From Nitratireductor aquimarinus (GTDB lineage: Bacteria > Pseudomonadota > Alphaproteobacteria > Rhizobiales > Rhizobiaceae): a DNA stretch of 64,000 bases. Made by a program: the position numbers and the translations under genes. Under the pieces are notes generated by a model that saw nothing but the letters and a program-made list of their open reading frames with translations, had not been told where the DNA came from and did no database searches. The stretch covers positions 124,001 to 188,000 of the forward strand of contig NZ_JAFKDE010000003.1 in the NCBI RefSeq assembly GCF_017255295.1, read 5' to 3'. Within the stretch, counting starts at the first letter, position 1, and every line of letters starts with the position of its first letter. Positions 10,566 through 19,487 of the stretch are shown piece after piece.

Positions 10566-11321
10566 ATGCTTGAGATCAAAAACCTGCACGCCCGCATCGC
10601 CGAGGATGGCACCGAGATCATCCGTGGCCTCAACCTGACCGTTAAGGCCGGCGAAGTGGCCGCGATCATGGGGCCGAACGGCTCCGGCAAGTCCACGCTG
10701 TCCTACATCCTCGCCGGTCGTGACGACTATGAGGTGACCGAGGGCGAGATTCTCTACAATGGCGAGTCCATTCTGGAGATGGATCCGGCCGAGCGCGCCG
10801 CCGCCGGCATTTTCCTTGCCTTCCAGTACCCGCTCGAAATTCCGGGCGTTGCCACGATGGAGTTCCTCAAGACCGCCATCAACGCGCAGCGCAAGGCGCG
10901 CGGTGAGGAAGAGCTGAAGATCCCCGAGATGCTGAAGCGCGTTCGCACCGCAGCCGACGAGCTGGAGATGAGCATGGACATGCTCAAGCGTCCGCTCAAT
11001 GTCGGTTTCTCCGGCGGTGAGAAGAAGCGGGCCGAAATCCTGCAGATGAAGCTTCTGGAGCCGAAACTCTGCGTTCTCGACGAGACCGATTCCGGCCTCG
11101 ACATCGATGCGCTGAAGATCGTCGCCGACGGCGTGAACGCCCTGCGTTCGCCGGATCGCGCCGTGCTGGTGATCACCCACTACCAGCGTCTTCTCGACTA
11201 CATCGTTCCCGACACGGTTCACGTTCTCTACCGCGGCCAGGTCATCAAGTCTGGCGACAAGGATCTGGCGCTTGAGCTGGAGAAGAACGGTTACGCCGGC
11301 GTCATCGACGCAGCCGCTTGA
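10566..11321 (+). CDS. sufC: Fe-S cluster assembly ATPase SufC
   Basis: 251 residues, cytoplasmic ABC-type ATPase that drives conformational change in SufBCD. Walker A is GPNGSGKST (36-44), the signature is FSGGEKKR (148-155), Walker B is LCVLDE (168-173) followed by TDSGLDIDAL, typical of SufC. ATG 10566 is preferred over the in-frame TTG at 10554, since TTTGGAAAAAATC precedes it. Only nine bases separate it from sufD. Confidence 0.97.
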   Translation: MLEIKNLHARIAEDGTEIIRGLNLTVKAGEVAAIMGPNGSGKSTLSYILAGRDDYEVTEGEILYNGESILEMDPAERAAAGIFLAFQYPLEIPGVATMEFLKTAINAQRKARGEEELKIPEMLKRVRTAADELEMSMDMLKRPLNVGFSGGEKKRAEILQMKLLEPKLCVLDETDSGLDIDALKIVADGVNALRSPDRAVLVITHYQRLLDYIVPDTVHVLYRGQVIKSGDKDLALELEKNGYAGVIDAAA

Positions 11322-11330
11322 GGTGACGAG

Positions 11331-12602
11331 ATGAACCTTCATGCTCAAAACACGCTGACGGAGGCCGAAACGGCGCTGGTCAACGGCTATTCCAGCCGTT
11401 TCTCTGACCTGCCCGGCGATGCCGATGTCACCGTCCGTCGCGATGAGGCGCTCGAGCTTCTCAAGCAGGGCCTGCCCACGCGCCGCGTCGAAGCCTGGCA
11501 CTACACCGATCTGCGCCGGCTTCTGTCCGTTGTTCCGGATTTCAAGCCGGTCGCCAATGCCGAGGCTGTTGATCCGCTGATCGAAAACGCGCTGGTCCTG
11601 CCTGTGCTGAATGGTGCAGCGCATGGCCGTGCCGCCGGGCCGGAAGGCCTGACCATCGCCACGCTGGCCGACAAGCTTCAGGAAGGCGCGCTTTCTGCCG
11701 AATGGCTGACGGCCTCCGACCGGTTCGACGCCGTTGGTGCGATCAACGCGGCTTTCGTTTCTGATGGCTACTGGCTCGATATCGCCGAAGGCGCGGAGCT
11801 CAGCCGTCCGGTCGAGCTTCAGAATATCCATGCGGGCGGTCAGGTGCATGGCCGTTTCGTGGTCAATGCGGCCGCCGGCTCGCGGGCGACCATCATCGAG
11901 CGCCAGACCGGCGTCGGCGATGCGCTTGCATCATCCGTCACGCATCTGGACGTTGCCGATGGCGCGCATGTGTTCTGGATCCTGCTTCAGGAACAGCCGG
12001 ACGATGCGGCCTATCTCGGCCAGTTCACGGCCTCGCTGGGCAAGGAGTCGAGCCTGACGCTCTTCATCCTGAACAGCGGCGGTAAACTGGTTCGCCAGGA
12101 AGTGAAGGTTGAGGCGCGGGGCGAGGGCTCCGAGTTCAAGCTTCGTGGCGTGAACCTTCTTGGCGGCGAGACCCATTGCGACGTGACCATGGTGCTCGAT
12201 CACCTGGCGCCCGACACGGTCTCCACCGAGACCTTCCGCAATGTCGTCACGGGCAAGGCCAATGGCGTGTTTCAGGGCCAGATCCGCGTTGCGAAGATCG
12301 CCCAGAAGACCGACGCCAAGATGGCCTGCAACACGCTGTTGCTGTCCGATGATGGCGGTTTCTCCTCCAAGCCGGAACTCGAGATCTTCGCCGACGATGT
12401 GGCCTGCGGCCACGGCGCGACGGTGACCGATATCGAGAAGGAGCACCTCTTCTACCTGATGGCGCGTGGCATCGACGAGAAGACCGCACGCGGTCTGCTG
12501 GTCAAGGCCTTCGTGGCCGAGGTGATCGAAGAGCTCGAGGATGAAACCGTGATCGAGGCGCTGGAGGCCAGACTGGTCGACTGGTTCGCCGAGCACGGCT
12601 AG
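11331..12602 (+). CDS. sufD: Fe-S cluster assembly subunit SufD
   Basis: 423 residues, SufB paralogue and third part of the SufBC2D complex. Recognised by the N-terminal segment RRVEAWHYTDLRRLL and the conserved C-terminal core NGVFQGQIRVAKIAQKTDAK, CNTLLLSDD, ACGHGATVTD and MARGIDEKTARGLLVKAFV. ATG 11331 follows GAGGTGACGAG. The stop codon TAG at 12600-12602 is also the first part of a mosaic palindromic repeat that separates sufD from sufS. Confidence 0.96.
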   Translation: MNLHAQNTLTEAETALVNGYSSRFSDLPGDADVTVRRDEALELLKQGLPTRRVEAWHYTDLRRLLSVVPDFKPVANAEAVDPLIENALVLPVLNGAAHGRAAGPEGLTIATLADKLQEGALSAEWLTASDRFDAVGAINAAFVSDGYWLDIAEGAELSRPVELQNIHAGGQVHGRFVVNAAAGSRATIIERQTGVGDALASSVTHLDVADGAHVFWILLQEQPDDAAYLGQFTASLGKESSLTLFILNSGGKLVRQEVKVEARGEGSEFKLRGVNLLGGETHCDVTMVLDHLAPDTVSTETFRNVVTGKANGVFQGQIRVAKIAQKTDAKMACNTLLLSDDGGFSSKPELEIFADDVACGHGATVTDIEKEHLFYLMARGIDEKTARGLLVKAFVAEVIEELEDETVIEALEARLVDWFAEHG

Positions 12603-12712
12603 AGCGCCGTGCGTCCATCCGGACGCACAAAGGACGCTCTAACCTGTTGGATCTACGCATCGTGCTTTCCGAAAATCGATTCCGAATTTCGGGCCGATGC
12701 GCTAATCCTAAA
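12601..12712. repeat. Rhizobial-type mosaic palindromic intergenic element, copy 1
   Basis: Outer arms AGAGCG (12601-12606) and CGCTCT (12635-12640) enclose a perfect inner hairpin, GTGCGTCC (12609-12616), loop ATCC, GGACGCAC (12621-12628). A second imperfect palindrome follows (GCATCG near 12657, CCGATGC near 12700) with TTCCGAAAATCGATTCCG between. The core recurs at 23635-23705 (inverted) and 46961-47085, resembling the RIME-type elements of rhizobia. It begins inside the sufD stop codon. Confidence 0.75.
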
Positions 12713-12761
12713 CCACTCACGCCCGCCTTTCTGAGCGAGGGGCGGGCACGCGGGGTTCGAA

Positions 12762-14003
12762 ATGGACCAGAAGGTCGACACTATGCGTTATGACGTTGAA
12801 GCCGTTCGCCGGGATTTCCCCATCCTGGCGCGAGAGGTGTACGGCAAGCCGCTCGTCTATCTCGACAATGGCGCGTCCGCGCAGAAACCGCAGGCGGTGA
12901 TCGATGCGATCACGCATGCCTACAGCAATGAATACGCCAATGTTCATCGCGGCCTGCACTTTCTCTCGAACGCCGCCACGGATGCCTATGAAAAGGCGCG
13001 TGAAACGGTCCGGCGCTTCCTGAATGCGGAAAGCACCGATCAGATCATTTTCACCAAGTCGGCCACCGAGGCGATCAACACCGTCGCCTATGGCCATGCG
13101 ATGCCGAATATCGGCGAGGGCGACGAGATCGTTCTGTCGATCATGGAGCATCACTCCAACATCGTGCCCTGGCATTTCCTGCGCGAGCGCCATGGCGCGA
13201 AGCTCGCTTGGATTCCGGTCGATGAGCAGGGCGTGCTCACGGTCGAGGCGTTCGAGAAGACGCTCACCGACCGTACGAAGCTCGTCGCCATTACGCATAT
13301 GTCGAATGTGCTTGGCACCGTCACGCCGCTGAAGGAAATCATCCGCATCGCCCATGAGCGCGGCATTCCGGTTCTGGTCGATGGCAGCCAGGGCGCCGTC
13401 CACCTGCCGGTCGACGTGCAGGCGCTCGACTGCGATTTCTATGTCTGCACCGGGCACAAGCTCTACGGGCCTTCGGGCATTGGCGTGCTCTATGGCAAGA
13501 AAGAGCGCCTTGCAGCCATGCGGCCCTTCCAGGGCGGCGGCGAGATGATCGAGGACGTGACGCTCGACAGTGTCACCTATAACGATCCGCCGCACCGCTT
13601 CGAGGCCGGCACGCCGCCCATCGTGCAGGCGATCGGGCTTGGCGCGGCGCTTGAATATATCGAAGGCGTTGGCCGTGAGGCGATTGCGGCTTACGAGGCT
13701 GATCTGGTGCGCTATGCGCATGAGCAGCTGTCGCGCATCAACGCGCTGCGCATCTTCGGCAATGCGCCGGACAAGGGCGCCATCGTCTCGTTTGAGATCG
13801 AGGGCATTCATGCGCATGACGTGTCCATGGTGATCGACCGTTCGGGCGTCGCCGTCAGGGCAGGAACGCACTGCGCGCAGCCGCTGTTGAAACATTTCGG
13901 GGTAACCTCGACCTGCCGCGCGTCGTTCGGCATGTACAACACGCGCGAGGAGGTCGACGCCCTCGCTGAAGCGCTTGAGAAAGCGCGGCGTTTTTTCGGG
14001 TGA
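12762..14003 (+). CDS. sufS: Cysteine desulfurase SufS (group II)
   Basis: 413 residues, the usual length for SufS. PLP enzyme releasing sulfur from cysteine for the SufBCD scaffold. Key features: YLDNGASAQKP (33-43), NVHRGLHFLS (60-69), Lys233 in CTGHKLYGPSG, Cys371 in RAGTHCAQPL, and RASFGMYNTREEVD. The short loop around the catalytic cysteine is the group II type, unlike the NifS-like enzyme heading the operon. No sufE or sufU partner is seen nearby. ATG 12762 is used; ATG 12783 (MRYDVEAVRRDFP) is an alternative start. The gap before it holds a palindromic element. Confidence 0.95.
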   Translation: MDQKVDTMRYDVEAVRRDFPILAREVYGKPLVYLDNGASAQKPQAVIDAITHAYSNEYANVHRGLHFLSNAATDAYEKARETVRRFLNAESTDQIIFTKSATEAINTVAYGHAMPNIGEGDEIVLSIMEHHSNIVPWHFLRERHGAKLAWIPVDEQGVLTVEAFEKTLTDRTKLVAITHMSNVLGTVTPLKEIIRIAHERGIPVLVDGSQGAVHLPVDVQALDCDFYVCTGHKLYGPSGIGVLYGKKERLAAMRPFQGGGEMIEDVTLDSVTYNDPPHRFEAGTPPIVQAIGLGAALEYIEGVGREAIAAYEADLVRYAHEQLSRINALRIFGNAPDKGAIVSFEIEGIHAHDVSMVIDRSGVAVRAGTHCAQPLLKHFGVTSTCRASFGMYNTREEVDALAEALEKARRFFG

Positions 14004-14008
14004 ACAAG

Positions 14009-14407
14009 ATGACTGACACACCGCAGGATACGGACCAGACGGTCGAGGCCACGGCCCCGCAGGAGACGGAAGCCAAAACGTCTTCCATTCCGCAGGAAGA
14101 GCTTGCTCGCCTGACAGACGACATCGTCAGCGCGCTGAAGACGGTCTACGATCCGGAAATCCCCGCCGACATCTACGAGCTCGGCCTGATCTACAAGGTC
14201 GATATCGAGGATGATCGCTCGGTGAAGATCGATATGACGCTGACCGCTCCGGGCTGTCCCGTGGCCGGGGAGATGCCCGGCTGGGTGCAGAACGCCGTCA
14301 GCACGGTCGAGGGGGTCAGCAATGTGGAAGTGACCATGGTTTTCGATCCGCCATGGACGCCCGATCGCATGTCCGAGGAAGCCCAGTTCGCTGTTGGCTG
14401 GTACTGA
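14009..14407 (+). CDS. sufT: SUF system Fe-S assembly protein SufT (DUF59/MIP18 family)
   Basis: 132 residues. DUF59 domain with DPEIPADIYELGLIY and a conserved cysteine in APGCPVAGEMP, then VFDPPWTPDRMSEEA, diagnostic of the SufT branch. SufT proteins help maturation and delivery of Fe-S clusters. The first 35 residues (Thr/Glu/Gln-rich) are low complexity. GTG 14000 would overlap the sufS stop and give three more residues; ATG 14009 is chosen. Tight spacing indicates translational coupling to sufS. Confidence 0.92.
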   Translation: MTDTPQDTDQTVEATAPQETEAKTSSIPQEELARLTDDIVSALKTVYDPEIPADIYELGLIYKVDIEDDRSVKIDMTLTAPGCPVAGEMPGWVQNAVSTVEGVSNVEVTMVFDPPWTPDRMSEEAQFAVGWY

Positions 14408-14416
14408 GCAGGTGAG

Positions 14417-14440
14417 GCGTGGCCCTTGCAAGAGCCACGC
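14417..14440 (+). other. Inverted repeat between sufT and sufA
   Basis: Arms GCGTGGC (14417-14423) and GCCACGC (14434-14440) with a ten-base loop that itself contains TTGCAA. There is no U-tract, so it is more likely a stability or attenuation hairpin than a terminator. Confidence 0.45.
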
Positions 14441-14505
14441 ATCTTGCCCATCTTGAAGACAGGGCCTTTCCGCGAGCCTTTCACTCGCCGTGAACGGAGA
14501 ATTCT

Positions 14506-14886
14506 ATGAGCCGATTTCAAGTGATGACCATGACCGACGCGGCGGCAGGCCGCGTGCGCGATATCGTTGCCGCCCGTGAGGGTGCGAAGGGCGTGCGTGT
14601 CGGCATCAAGAAGGGCGGCTGCGCCGGCATGGAATACACGGTGGACCTCGTCACCGAGGCGGACCTCAAGGACGACCATGTGGAACATGAAGGCGCGCAT
14701 GTCTATGTCGCGCCGGAAGCCGCACTGTTTCTTCTGGGCACGCAGCTCGACTTCGAGGTCACCAAGCTGCGCACCGGGTTCACCTTCAACAACCCGAACC
14801 AGACATCGGCCTGTGGCTGCGGTGAATCCATCGAGCTTCAGCCGGCAGACCTGAAAGCGCTTGCCGAAGCGCGCGGCGCGGCCTGA
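14506..14886 (+). CDS. sufA: A-type Fe-S carrier protein SufA/IscA family
   Basis: 126 residues. The three cysteines expected to hold a cluster are present: one in KGGCAGMEY and two in SACGCGESI. A-type carriers receive clusters from the SUF scaffold and pass them to target proteins. GGTGF-like core is seen as LRTGFTFNNPNQTSACGCG. ATG 14506 follows CGGAGAATTCT, a good ribosome binding site. It is the last recognisable SUF gene in the cluster, with the TfoX-like gene starting nine bases after it. Confidence 0.94.
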   Translation: MSRFQVMTMTDAAAGRVRDIVAAREGAKGVRVGIKKGGCAGMEYTVDLVTEADLKDDHVEHEGAHVYVAPEAALFLLGTQLDFEVTKLRTGFTFNNPNQTSACGCGESIELQPADLKALAEARGAA

Positions 14887-14895
14887 CGCGCCGCC

Positions 14896-15222
14896 GTGGA
14901 CGATGATGCGATCCACGATCTTTTCGCCGGGCTTGGGCCCGTTTCCATAAAACGCATGTTTGGCGGGAAGGGCATCTATCATCAGGGTGTCGTCTTCGCT
15001 CTGGAGGTCAGCGGCGAAATCCTTCTGAAGGCTGATGCGGAAAGCGCGGCTGATTTCGCCGAGGCCGGTTGCCGCCAGTGGGTCTATGAGGGCCATAAGG
15101 GGCGGGGGCCTGTCGCCATGCCTTACTGGTCCATTCCGGACGCTGCCCTTGATGATCCCGACGAGATGGCGCTCTGGGCGCAACGGGCCTTTCAGGCTGG
15201 CCTCAGAAGCCGAAAGCGCTGA
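14896..15222 (+). CDS. TfoX N-terminal domain protein
   Basis: 108 residues from GTG 14896, the only start close to the sufA stop. It matches the TfoX N-terminal fold (IKRMFGGKGIYHQGVVFALEV then LKADAESAADF, and MPYWSIPDAALDDPDEM). Stand-alone TfoX_N proteins are common in alphaproteobacteria; their function is not settled, and competence regulation as for Gammaproteobacterial TfoX should not be assumed. It probably belongs to the suf transcript, which ends at the hairpin just downstream. Confidence 0.87.
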   Translation: MDDDAIHDLFAGLGPVSIKRMFGGKGIYHQGVVFALEVSGEILLKADAESAADFAEAGCRQWVYEGHKGRGPVAMPYWSIPDAALDDPDEMALWAQRAFQAGLRSRKR

Positions 15223-15251
15223 CAGGCGCAAGAGACACATCACGCAATAAG

Positions 15252-15289
15252 AAAAGCCGCCGCAGGCAGGAGCCAGCGGCGGCTTTTTC
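15252..15289. terminator. Terminator at the end of the suf operon, shared with the helicase gene
   Basis: Arms AGCCGCCGC (15255-15263) and GCGGCGGCT (15276-15284), then TTTT on the plus strand; on the minus strand the preceding AAAA gives a short T-run. It lies between two convergent genes. Confidence 0.88.
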
Positions 15290-15313
15290 AATTCGTCACA
15301 AGACCGGATCGGG

Positions 15314-16834
15314 TCAGGTCTTGACCTGGATCTTCATGAAGGCGGGCACGTCGTCGCCAAAGCCGACGACCGTGTTTTCCTCTTCACGCGGTTTGCGCCT
15401 GTTGTCCCGGCGCTGCTCGGAGCGGTCCTGCTGGGGCCTGTCCTGCTTTGCCTTGCGCTCGGCATTGTCGGACTTGATCTCTTCCTTGCGCGACTTCCTG
15501 TCGGTGTCCTGCCCGGAATTCTGTGCAGAACCCTGCTTCTCCTTCGCGCCGGCATCCTTCTTGCCGCCACGCTTGGAGCCGCGTCCGCGCTTCTCCTCTT
15601 CAGGGCTTTCGTCAGCCTGAAGCGTCGAAAGATCGCCGTCCAGCCATTCGACGTCCTGGCCGATCAGCTTTTCGATGGAATCCATATATTTGCGATCCGC
15701 TTTGGTGATCAGCGTGAAGGCAGCGCCCTTGCGTCCTGCACGACCCGTGCGGCCAATGCGGTGCACATAATCGTCGGCATGGGTGGGAATGTCGAAGTTG
15801 AAGACGTGGCTGACATCCGGGATGTCGAGACCGCGTGCTGCAACATCGGAGGCCACGAGCAGCTTCAGATTGCCCTTGCGGAAATTCTCCAGCATCGTCA
15901 TGCGCGCGCGCTGATCCATGTCGCCATGCAGGGCGCCTGCATCATATTCATGACGCACCAGCGAACGGAACAGGGTCGCAACCTCGCTCTTGCGATTGCA
16001 GAAGATGATCGCGTTTTTCAGCGTCTCGCCTTCATCGTCGATAAGCTTGCGCAGCCGCTCGCGCTTGTCCCACGGCTTGGAACCGCTCTTGACGAAGCGC
16101 TGCGTGATGTTGGTTGCGGTGGTGGCCGGACGGGAGACCTCGACGCGTACCGGCGCCTGCAGGAACTGCTCCGTCAGCTTGGTGATCTCCGGCGGCATGG
16201 TGGCCGAGAAGAACAGCGTCTGACGCGTAAAGGGAATCAGCTTGCAGATGCGCTCGATGTCGGGGATGAAGCCCATGTCGAGCATGCGATCCGCCTCGTC
16301 GATCACGAAGATGTCGACGCCGGTCAGTAGCAGCTTGCCGCGTTCGAAGTGATCCAGCAGGCGGCCGGGCGTCGCGATCAGCACATCGGCGCCGCGCTCC
16401 AGCTTCTTTTCCTGCTCTTCAAAGGAAACGCCACCGATCAGAAGAGCAATGTTCAGTCGGTGATTCTTGCCGTATTTGACGAAATTCTCTTCGACCTGGG
16501 CGGCAAGTTCGCGCGTCGGCTCCAGAATGAGCGTGCGCGGCATGCGTGCTCTTGCACGGCCGCGCTCGAGGCGCGTCAGCATCGGCAGAACGAACGAGGC
16601 CGTCTTGCCGGTGCCCGTCTGTGCGATGCCCAGCACATCCTTGCCGGCCAGGGCATGCGGTATCGCACCCGCCTGGATCGGGGTTGGTTGCGTATAGCCC
16701 GCGTCGGTCACGGCGGAGAGGACCTTTTGGGACAGGCCCAGATCGGAAAATGTCAACGCTTCCTGAGCGGTGTCTTGTTCTTCTGCTGGCACGTTTCGGC
16801 TGTCTTTGGTTTCTGCGGCCTGATGCCGCCTCAT
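15314..16834 (-). CDS. DEAD-box ATP-dependent RNA helicase, RhlE-like
   Basis: 506 residues. N-terminal helicase core with Q-motif (GYTQPTPIQ), motif I AQTGTGKT, Ia PTRELAAQ, II DEAD in VIDEADRMLDMGF, III SAT in FFSATMPP, then motif V SDVAARGLDIPDV and VI HRIGRTGRAG. The last 110 residues are a highly charged Lys/Arg/Glu/Gln tail (RGRGSKRGGKK), as in RhlE/CsdA-type helicases that act in ribosome assembly or mRNA decay. Which subgroup is not certain. ATG 16834 is preceded by GAGGCTCC. Convergent with the suf operon. Confidence 0.93.
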   Translation of the reverse strand: MRRHQAAETKDSRNVPAEEQDTAQEALTFSDLGLSQKVLSAVTDAGYTQPTPIQAGAIPHALAGKDVLGIAQTGTGKTASFVLPMLTRLERGRARARMPRTLILEPTRELAAQVEENFVKYGKNHRLNIALLIGGVSFEEQEKKLERGADVLIATPGRLLDHFERGKLLLTGVDIFVIDEADRMLDMGFIPDIERICKLIPFTRQTLFFSATMPPEITKLTEQFLQAPVRVEVSRPATTATNITQRFVKSGSKPWDKRERLRKLIDDEGETLKNAIIFCNRKSEVATLFRSLVRHEYDAGALHGDMDQRARMTMLENFRKGNLKLLVASDVAARGLDIPDVSHVFNFDIPTHADDYVHRIGRTGRAGRKGAAFTLITKADRKYMDSIEKLIGQDVEWLDGDLSTLQADESPEEEKRGRGSKRGGKKDAGAKEKQGSAQNSGQDTDRKSRKEEIKSDNAERKAKQDRPQQDRSEQRRDNRRKPREEENTVVGFGDDVPAFMKIQVKT

Positions 16835-16919
16835 AAGGCATGGAGCCTCGAATCCTAGGTGGCGTACGGCTTGGAGCGCCCGATGTCAACAGATGGCTTG
16901 CCGTAAAGTCACCTATTGT

Positions 16920-17693
16920 TCAATAGCGGAACTGCTCTGAGAGGATGCGTTCGTTCCAAGAATGGCTCTCGTCGAAAAGCACTGTAACGGTCTCATCGTG
17001 CGATTCGCGCACGGTCACGGAGACGACGGATTTGATCTCCGTATGATCCGCAACCGCATTTACGGGGCGTTTTCCCGGCTCCAGAATGTCGAAATGCACG
17101 GTCGCCTGGTTGGACAGAAGCGCCCCGCGCCAGCGACGCGGGCGGAACGGGCTTACCGGCGTCAGCGCCAGAAGCGGCGCGTCCAGCGGCAGGATCGGGC
17201 CGTGCGCGGAAAGATTGTAGGCTGTGGACCCGGCCGGCGTCGCCACCATCACGCCGTCACAGATCAGCTCTTCAAGCCGCACCTTGTCGTCTATGGCGAT
17301 GCGGATCTTGGCGGCCTGGTAGGACTGACGCAGAAGCGACACTTCGTTCACAGCCAGCGCCTTCACCGTGTTGCCGTCAGCATCCACGGCGATCATCTGG
17401 AGCGGTCGCACCGTTTCGGGAATGGCCGCCGCCACACGCTCGCGCAGCCCGTCCTCACGGTATTCGTTCATGAGGAAGCCGATGGAGCCACGGTTCATGC
17501 CATAGATGCGTTTCCCGGCTCCCATGGTTTCGCGCAGAATGTGCAGCATGAAGCCATCGCCGCCCAGCGCGACAATCACATCCGCGTCTTCGGGGCGCTC
17601 CTGGCCGTAGAGTGCGGACAGGCGCTTTGCAGCTTCCTGTGCATCCTTGGTGTCGGCGCAGACGAAGGAAAGGGCCATCGGCTTTCGGGTCAT
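16920..17693 (-). CDS. nadK: NAD kinase
   Basis: 257 residues, the short form found in alphaproteobacteria. It phosphorylates NAD to NADP. Motifs: GGDGFML (44-50), substrate-binding AVNEVSLLR, and the glycine-rich [20 protein letters not shown]. Length agrees with the family in rhizobia. ATG 17693; the gene is a likely single transcription unit, upstream of and on the same strand as the helicase gene, with an 85-bp gap. Confidence 0.94.
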   Translation of the reverse strand: MTRKPMALSFVCADTKDAQEAAKRLSALYGQERPEDADVIVALGGDGFMLHILRETMGAGKRIYGMNRGSIGFLMNEYREDGLRERVAAAIPETVRPLQMIAVDADGNTVKALAVNEVSLLRQSYQAAKIRIAIDDKVRLEELICDGVMVATPAGSTAYNLSAHGPILPLDAPLLALTPVSPFRPRRWRGALLSNQATVHFDILEPGKRPVNAVADHTEIKSVVSVTVRESHDETVTVLFDESHSWNERILSEQFRY

Positions 17694-17854
17694 GGTAATC
17701 TAAGGGCCCTTGAACTTGAGGCAGGAGCCTATCGGTTAGCATGCGTGCGAACGCGTGCAAAGGCATATGCGGCTGCATTGATGTGGGGATCGCAACCGGC
17801 TGTCGCCAGTTTTGATTTCACTTGAGCGCGGATTGTGCTAACGCATCGCCGGAT

Positions 17855-17930
<76 letters not shown>

Positions 17931-17946
17931 TTCCAACCTTCTCGCT

Positions 17947-18300
17947 TTGTTTTTGCTAGCTTTGCTCCGATTGTTTCCTCACCCGGATTTTGGGTGCGGT
18001 CCGGTATGTTCTCCGACTGTATCGAGATTCGGCCTGCTTTTTTGCGCCTCTGCGCTCGCTCTGGCCTTTTACGTCCGGGCGCGACCCGCTCAGATAAAAC
18101 ACTACACCGCTGACGAACTCATGGGGTTCAATTGCGAAGAGCTTGGTGCTGCGCATGAGGACCTGATCGTCGCCTATCATGATGCCGAGATCGCCCGCCA
18201 CAGAAGGGAAGGTTCGTTTAGCGATGACCTTGGGCTTCTTAAGGAGGATGTCCTGCCGTTTGTCGTTCTCATGAGGCGGTTCATCAGGACGACGACATAA
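17947..18300 (+). CDS. Possible small hypothetical protein after tRNA-Thr
   Basis: An open frame of 117 codons with only TTG starts near its 5' end; the first ATG is at 18121, giving 59 residues beginning MGFNCEELGAAHEDL. The C-terminal half looks protein-like (helical, charged), and residues around LLFCASALALAFYV could be a signal or membrane segment. No strong ribosome binding site is visible and I do not recognise a family. The palindrome at 18331-18350 could serve as its transcription end. It may be a degraded gene. Confidence 0.35.
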   Translation: MFLLALLRLFPHPDFGCGPVCSPTVSRFGLLFCASALALAFYVRARPAQIKHYTADELMGFNCEELGAAHEDLIVAYHDAEIARHRREGSFSDDLGLLKEDVLPFVVLMRRFIRTTT

Positions 18301-18330
18301 GAGAAGCCGACCTCGCAAAACCTTCATCGC

Positions 18331-18350
18331 CCTCTGGAGCACTCCAGAGG
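18331..18350. repeat. Perfect 20-bp palindrome downstream of the small ORF
   Basis: CCTCTGGAG (18331-18339), CA, CTCCAGAGG (18342-18350). No U-tract follows, so a terminator role is possible but not shown. Confidence 0.45.
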
Positions 18351-18966
18351 TCCAGCTTTATGTCGAAATATCCGGTCTATGCGCGGGAAACCCCTCGTTG
18401 GGAGCCGTTGAGGCAATGCGGCAGGCCGCAACAAAACTCAATCTGATTGATAAGTCCGCAAATCCATAGTGGCGTGAGAAGTTCTTGAAGCCGGGTCAGG
18501 TTCAGGGAGGAGGTTGCGTTCATGCTCGTTGCTTCTGGCGTGGATGGTTGCCGGAATTGTCTTGAATTCTTCGGCTGTCCTGTGCGGTATCGCGCAGCGA
18601 AGGTGTTGAACGCCGGTAACTGCAGAGTGTCAACCAGCATGGCGTGGCCGAGGTTTGGGTTTCTCAGTCGGACAGCTTTGAGGGACCGCCACTCGTCCTT
18701 TGCAATTTGAAATGAGTTTTCGAAATATCTCGGGACCGAGCGCAATCGAATGTATCGATGTGATCGATCCCCATGAATGTTCTTGCGTGGAATTTTCCGT
18801 ATGTTGTATATCAATCCAAATATCGCGCCATGGTAGATAACGTTAGCTGACAAATTTATTTTTCTACTTTTGGGCGAATCGCATTACTTTCTCCTCAATA
18901 CGTAATTCTTGGCGAAGCCACCGTTAGTCCGGCAGCAAAACGCGCCCGTGACCAAGAGGAGCCAGC
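18351..18966. other. Gene-poor, AT-richer stretch before the pilus operon
   Basis: About 600 bases with no convincing gene. A 158-codon minus-strand frame (18377-18853) and a 62-codon plus frame are open but have no family resemblance or good start sites. The part from about 18,700 to 18,910 is clearly richer in A and T than its surroundings (for example ACAAATTTATTTTTC near 18,851) and probably contains the promoter and control region of the pilus operon; AAGAGGAG at 18952-18959 is the ribosome binding site for its first gene. Confidence 0.5.
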
Positions 18967-19467
18967 GTGCGTAGGATCTGCATATTGCTCGTTTCATCAG
19001 CCGCCTTCCTGACCTGGGCAGGTGGCGTTGTGGCGCAGGCGGCGACTGCGACCAGCACCTTGAACGTGCAGATCACCATTCAGGCCGAATGCACCATTGT
19101 ATCCGTCGGAAGCCTCGATTTTGGGGCGCAGGGTGTCATTGACGCCAATATCGATCAGAGCAGCACGATTTCCATCCAATGCACCGATGGCACGCCATAC
19201 GAGGTGGGGCTGGATGCCGGCGCGGGGTCGGGTGCAACCGTGGCGACACGGTTGATGACCGGTCCCGCGTCGGCAACCATTTCCTATGGGCTCTATCAGG
19301 ATGCGGCGCGTTCCGTTTTGTGGGGAGACACGACCGGTGTCGACGTGGTGACGGGGACGGGCAATGGAAACGCGCAGGCGTTAACCGTCTATGGCCGGGT
19401 GCCGCCGCAGGCAACGCCCGGCGCTGGCGTTTATGCCGACACGGTGACGGTGACCGTGACCTATTAG
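18967..19467 (+). CDS. Spore coat U (SCPU) domain pilus subunit
   Basis: 166 residues from GTG 18967, supported by AGAGGAGCCAGC upstream. Signal peptide of about 23 residues (cleavage near GGVVAQA). SCPU domain with a likely disulfide pair Cys42 and Cys72, the typical LDFGAQGV, YGLYQDAARSVLWGD and C-terminal YGRVPP...TVTVTVTY patterns. SCPU proteins are the structural subunits of archaic chaperone-usher (Csu-like) pili, secreted to the periplasm and assembled by the following chaperone and usher. It begins a four-gene operon, with the chaperone 20 bases downstream. Confidence 0.9.
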   Translation: MRRICILLVSSAAFLTWAGGVVAQAATATSTLNVQITIQAECTIVSVGSLDFGAQGVIDANIDQSSTISIQCTDGTPYEVGLDAGAGSGATVATRLMTGPASATISYGLYQDAARSVLWGDTTGVDVVTGTGNGNAQALTVYGRVPPQATPGAGVYADTVTVTVTY

Positions 19468-19487
19468 GATTGCCAGGGGAGACCGGA

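Noticed and set aside
18377-18853. 158-codon minus-strand frame before the pilus operon
   Set aside because: No good start signal, no domain, mixed composition; likely chance.
19179-19487. Extension of the pilus chaperone gene upstream to 19179
   Set aside because: This part is an out-of-frame shadow of the SCPU subunit gene; ATG 19488 has a strong ribosome binding site and a signal peptide.
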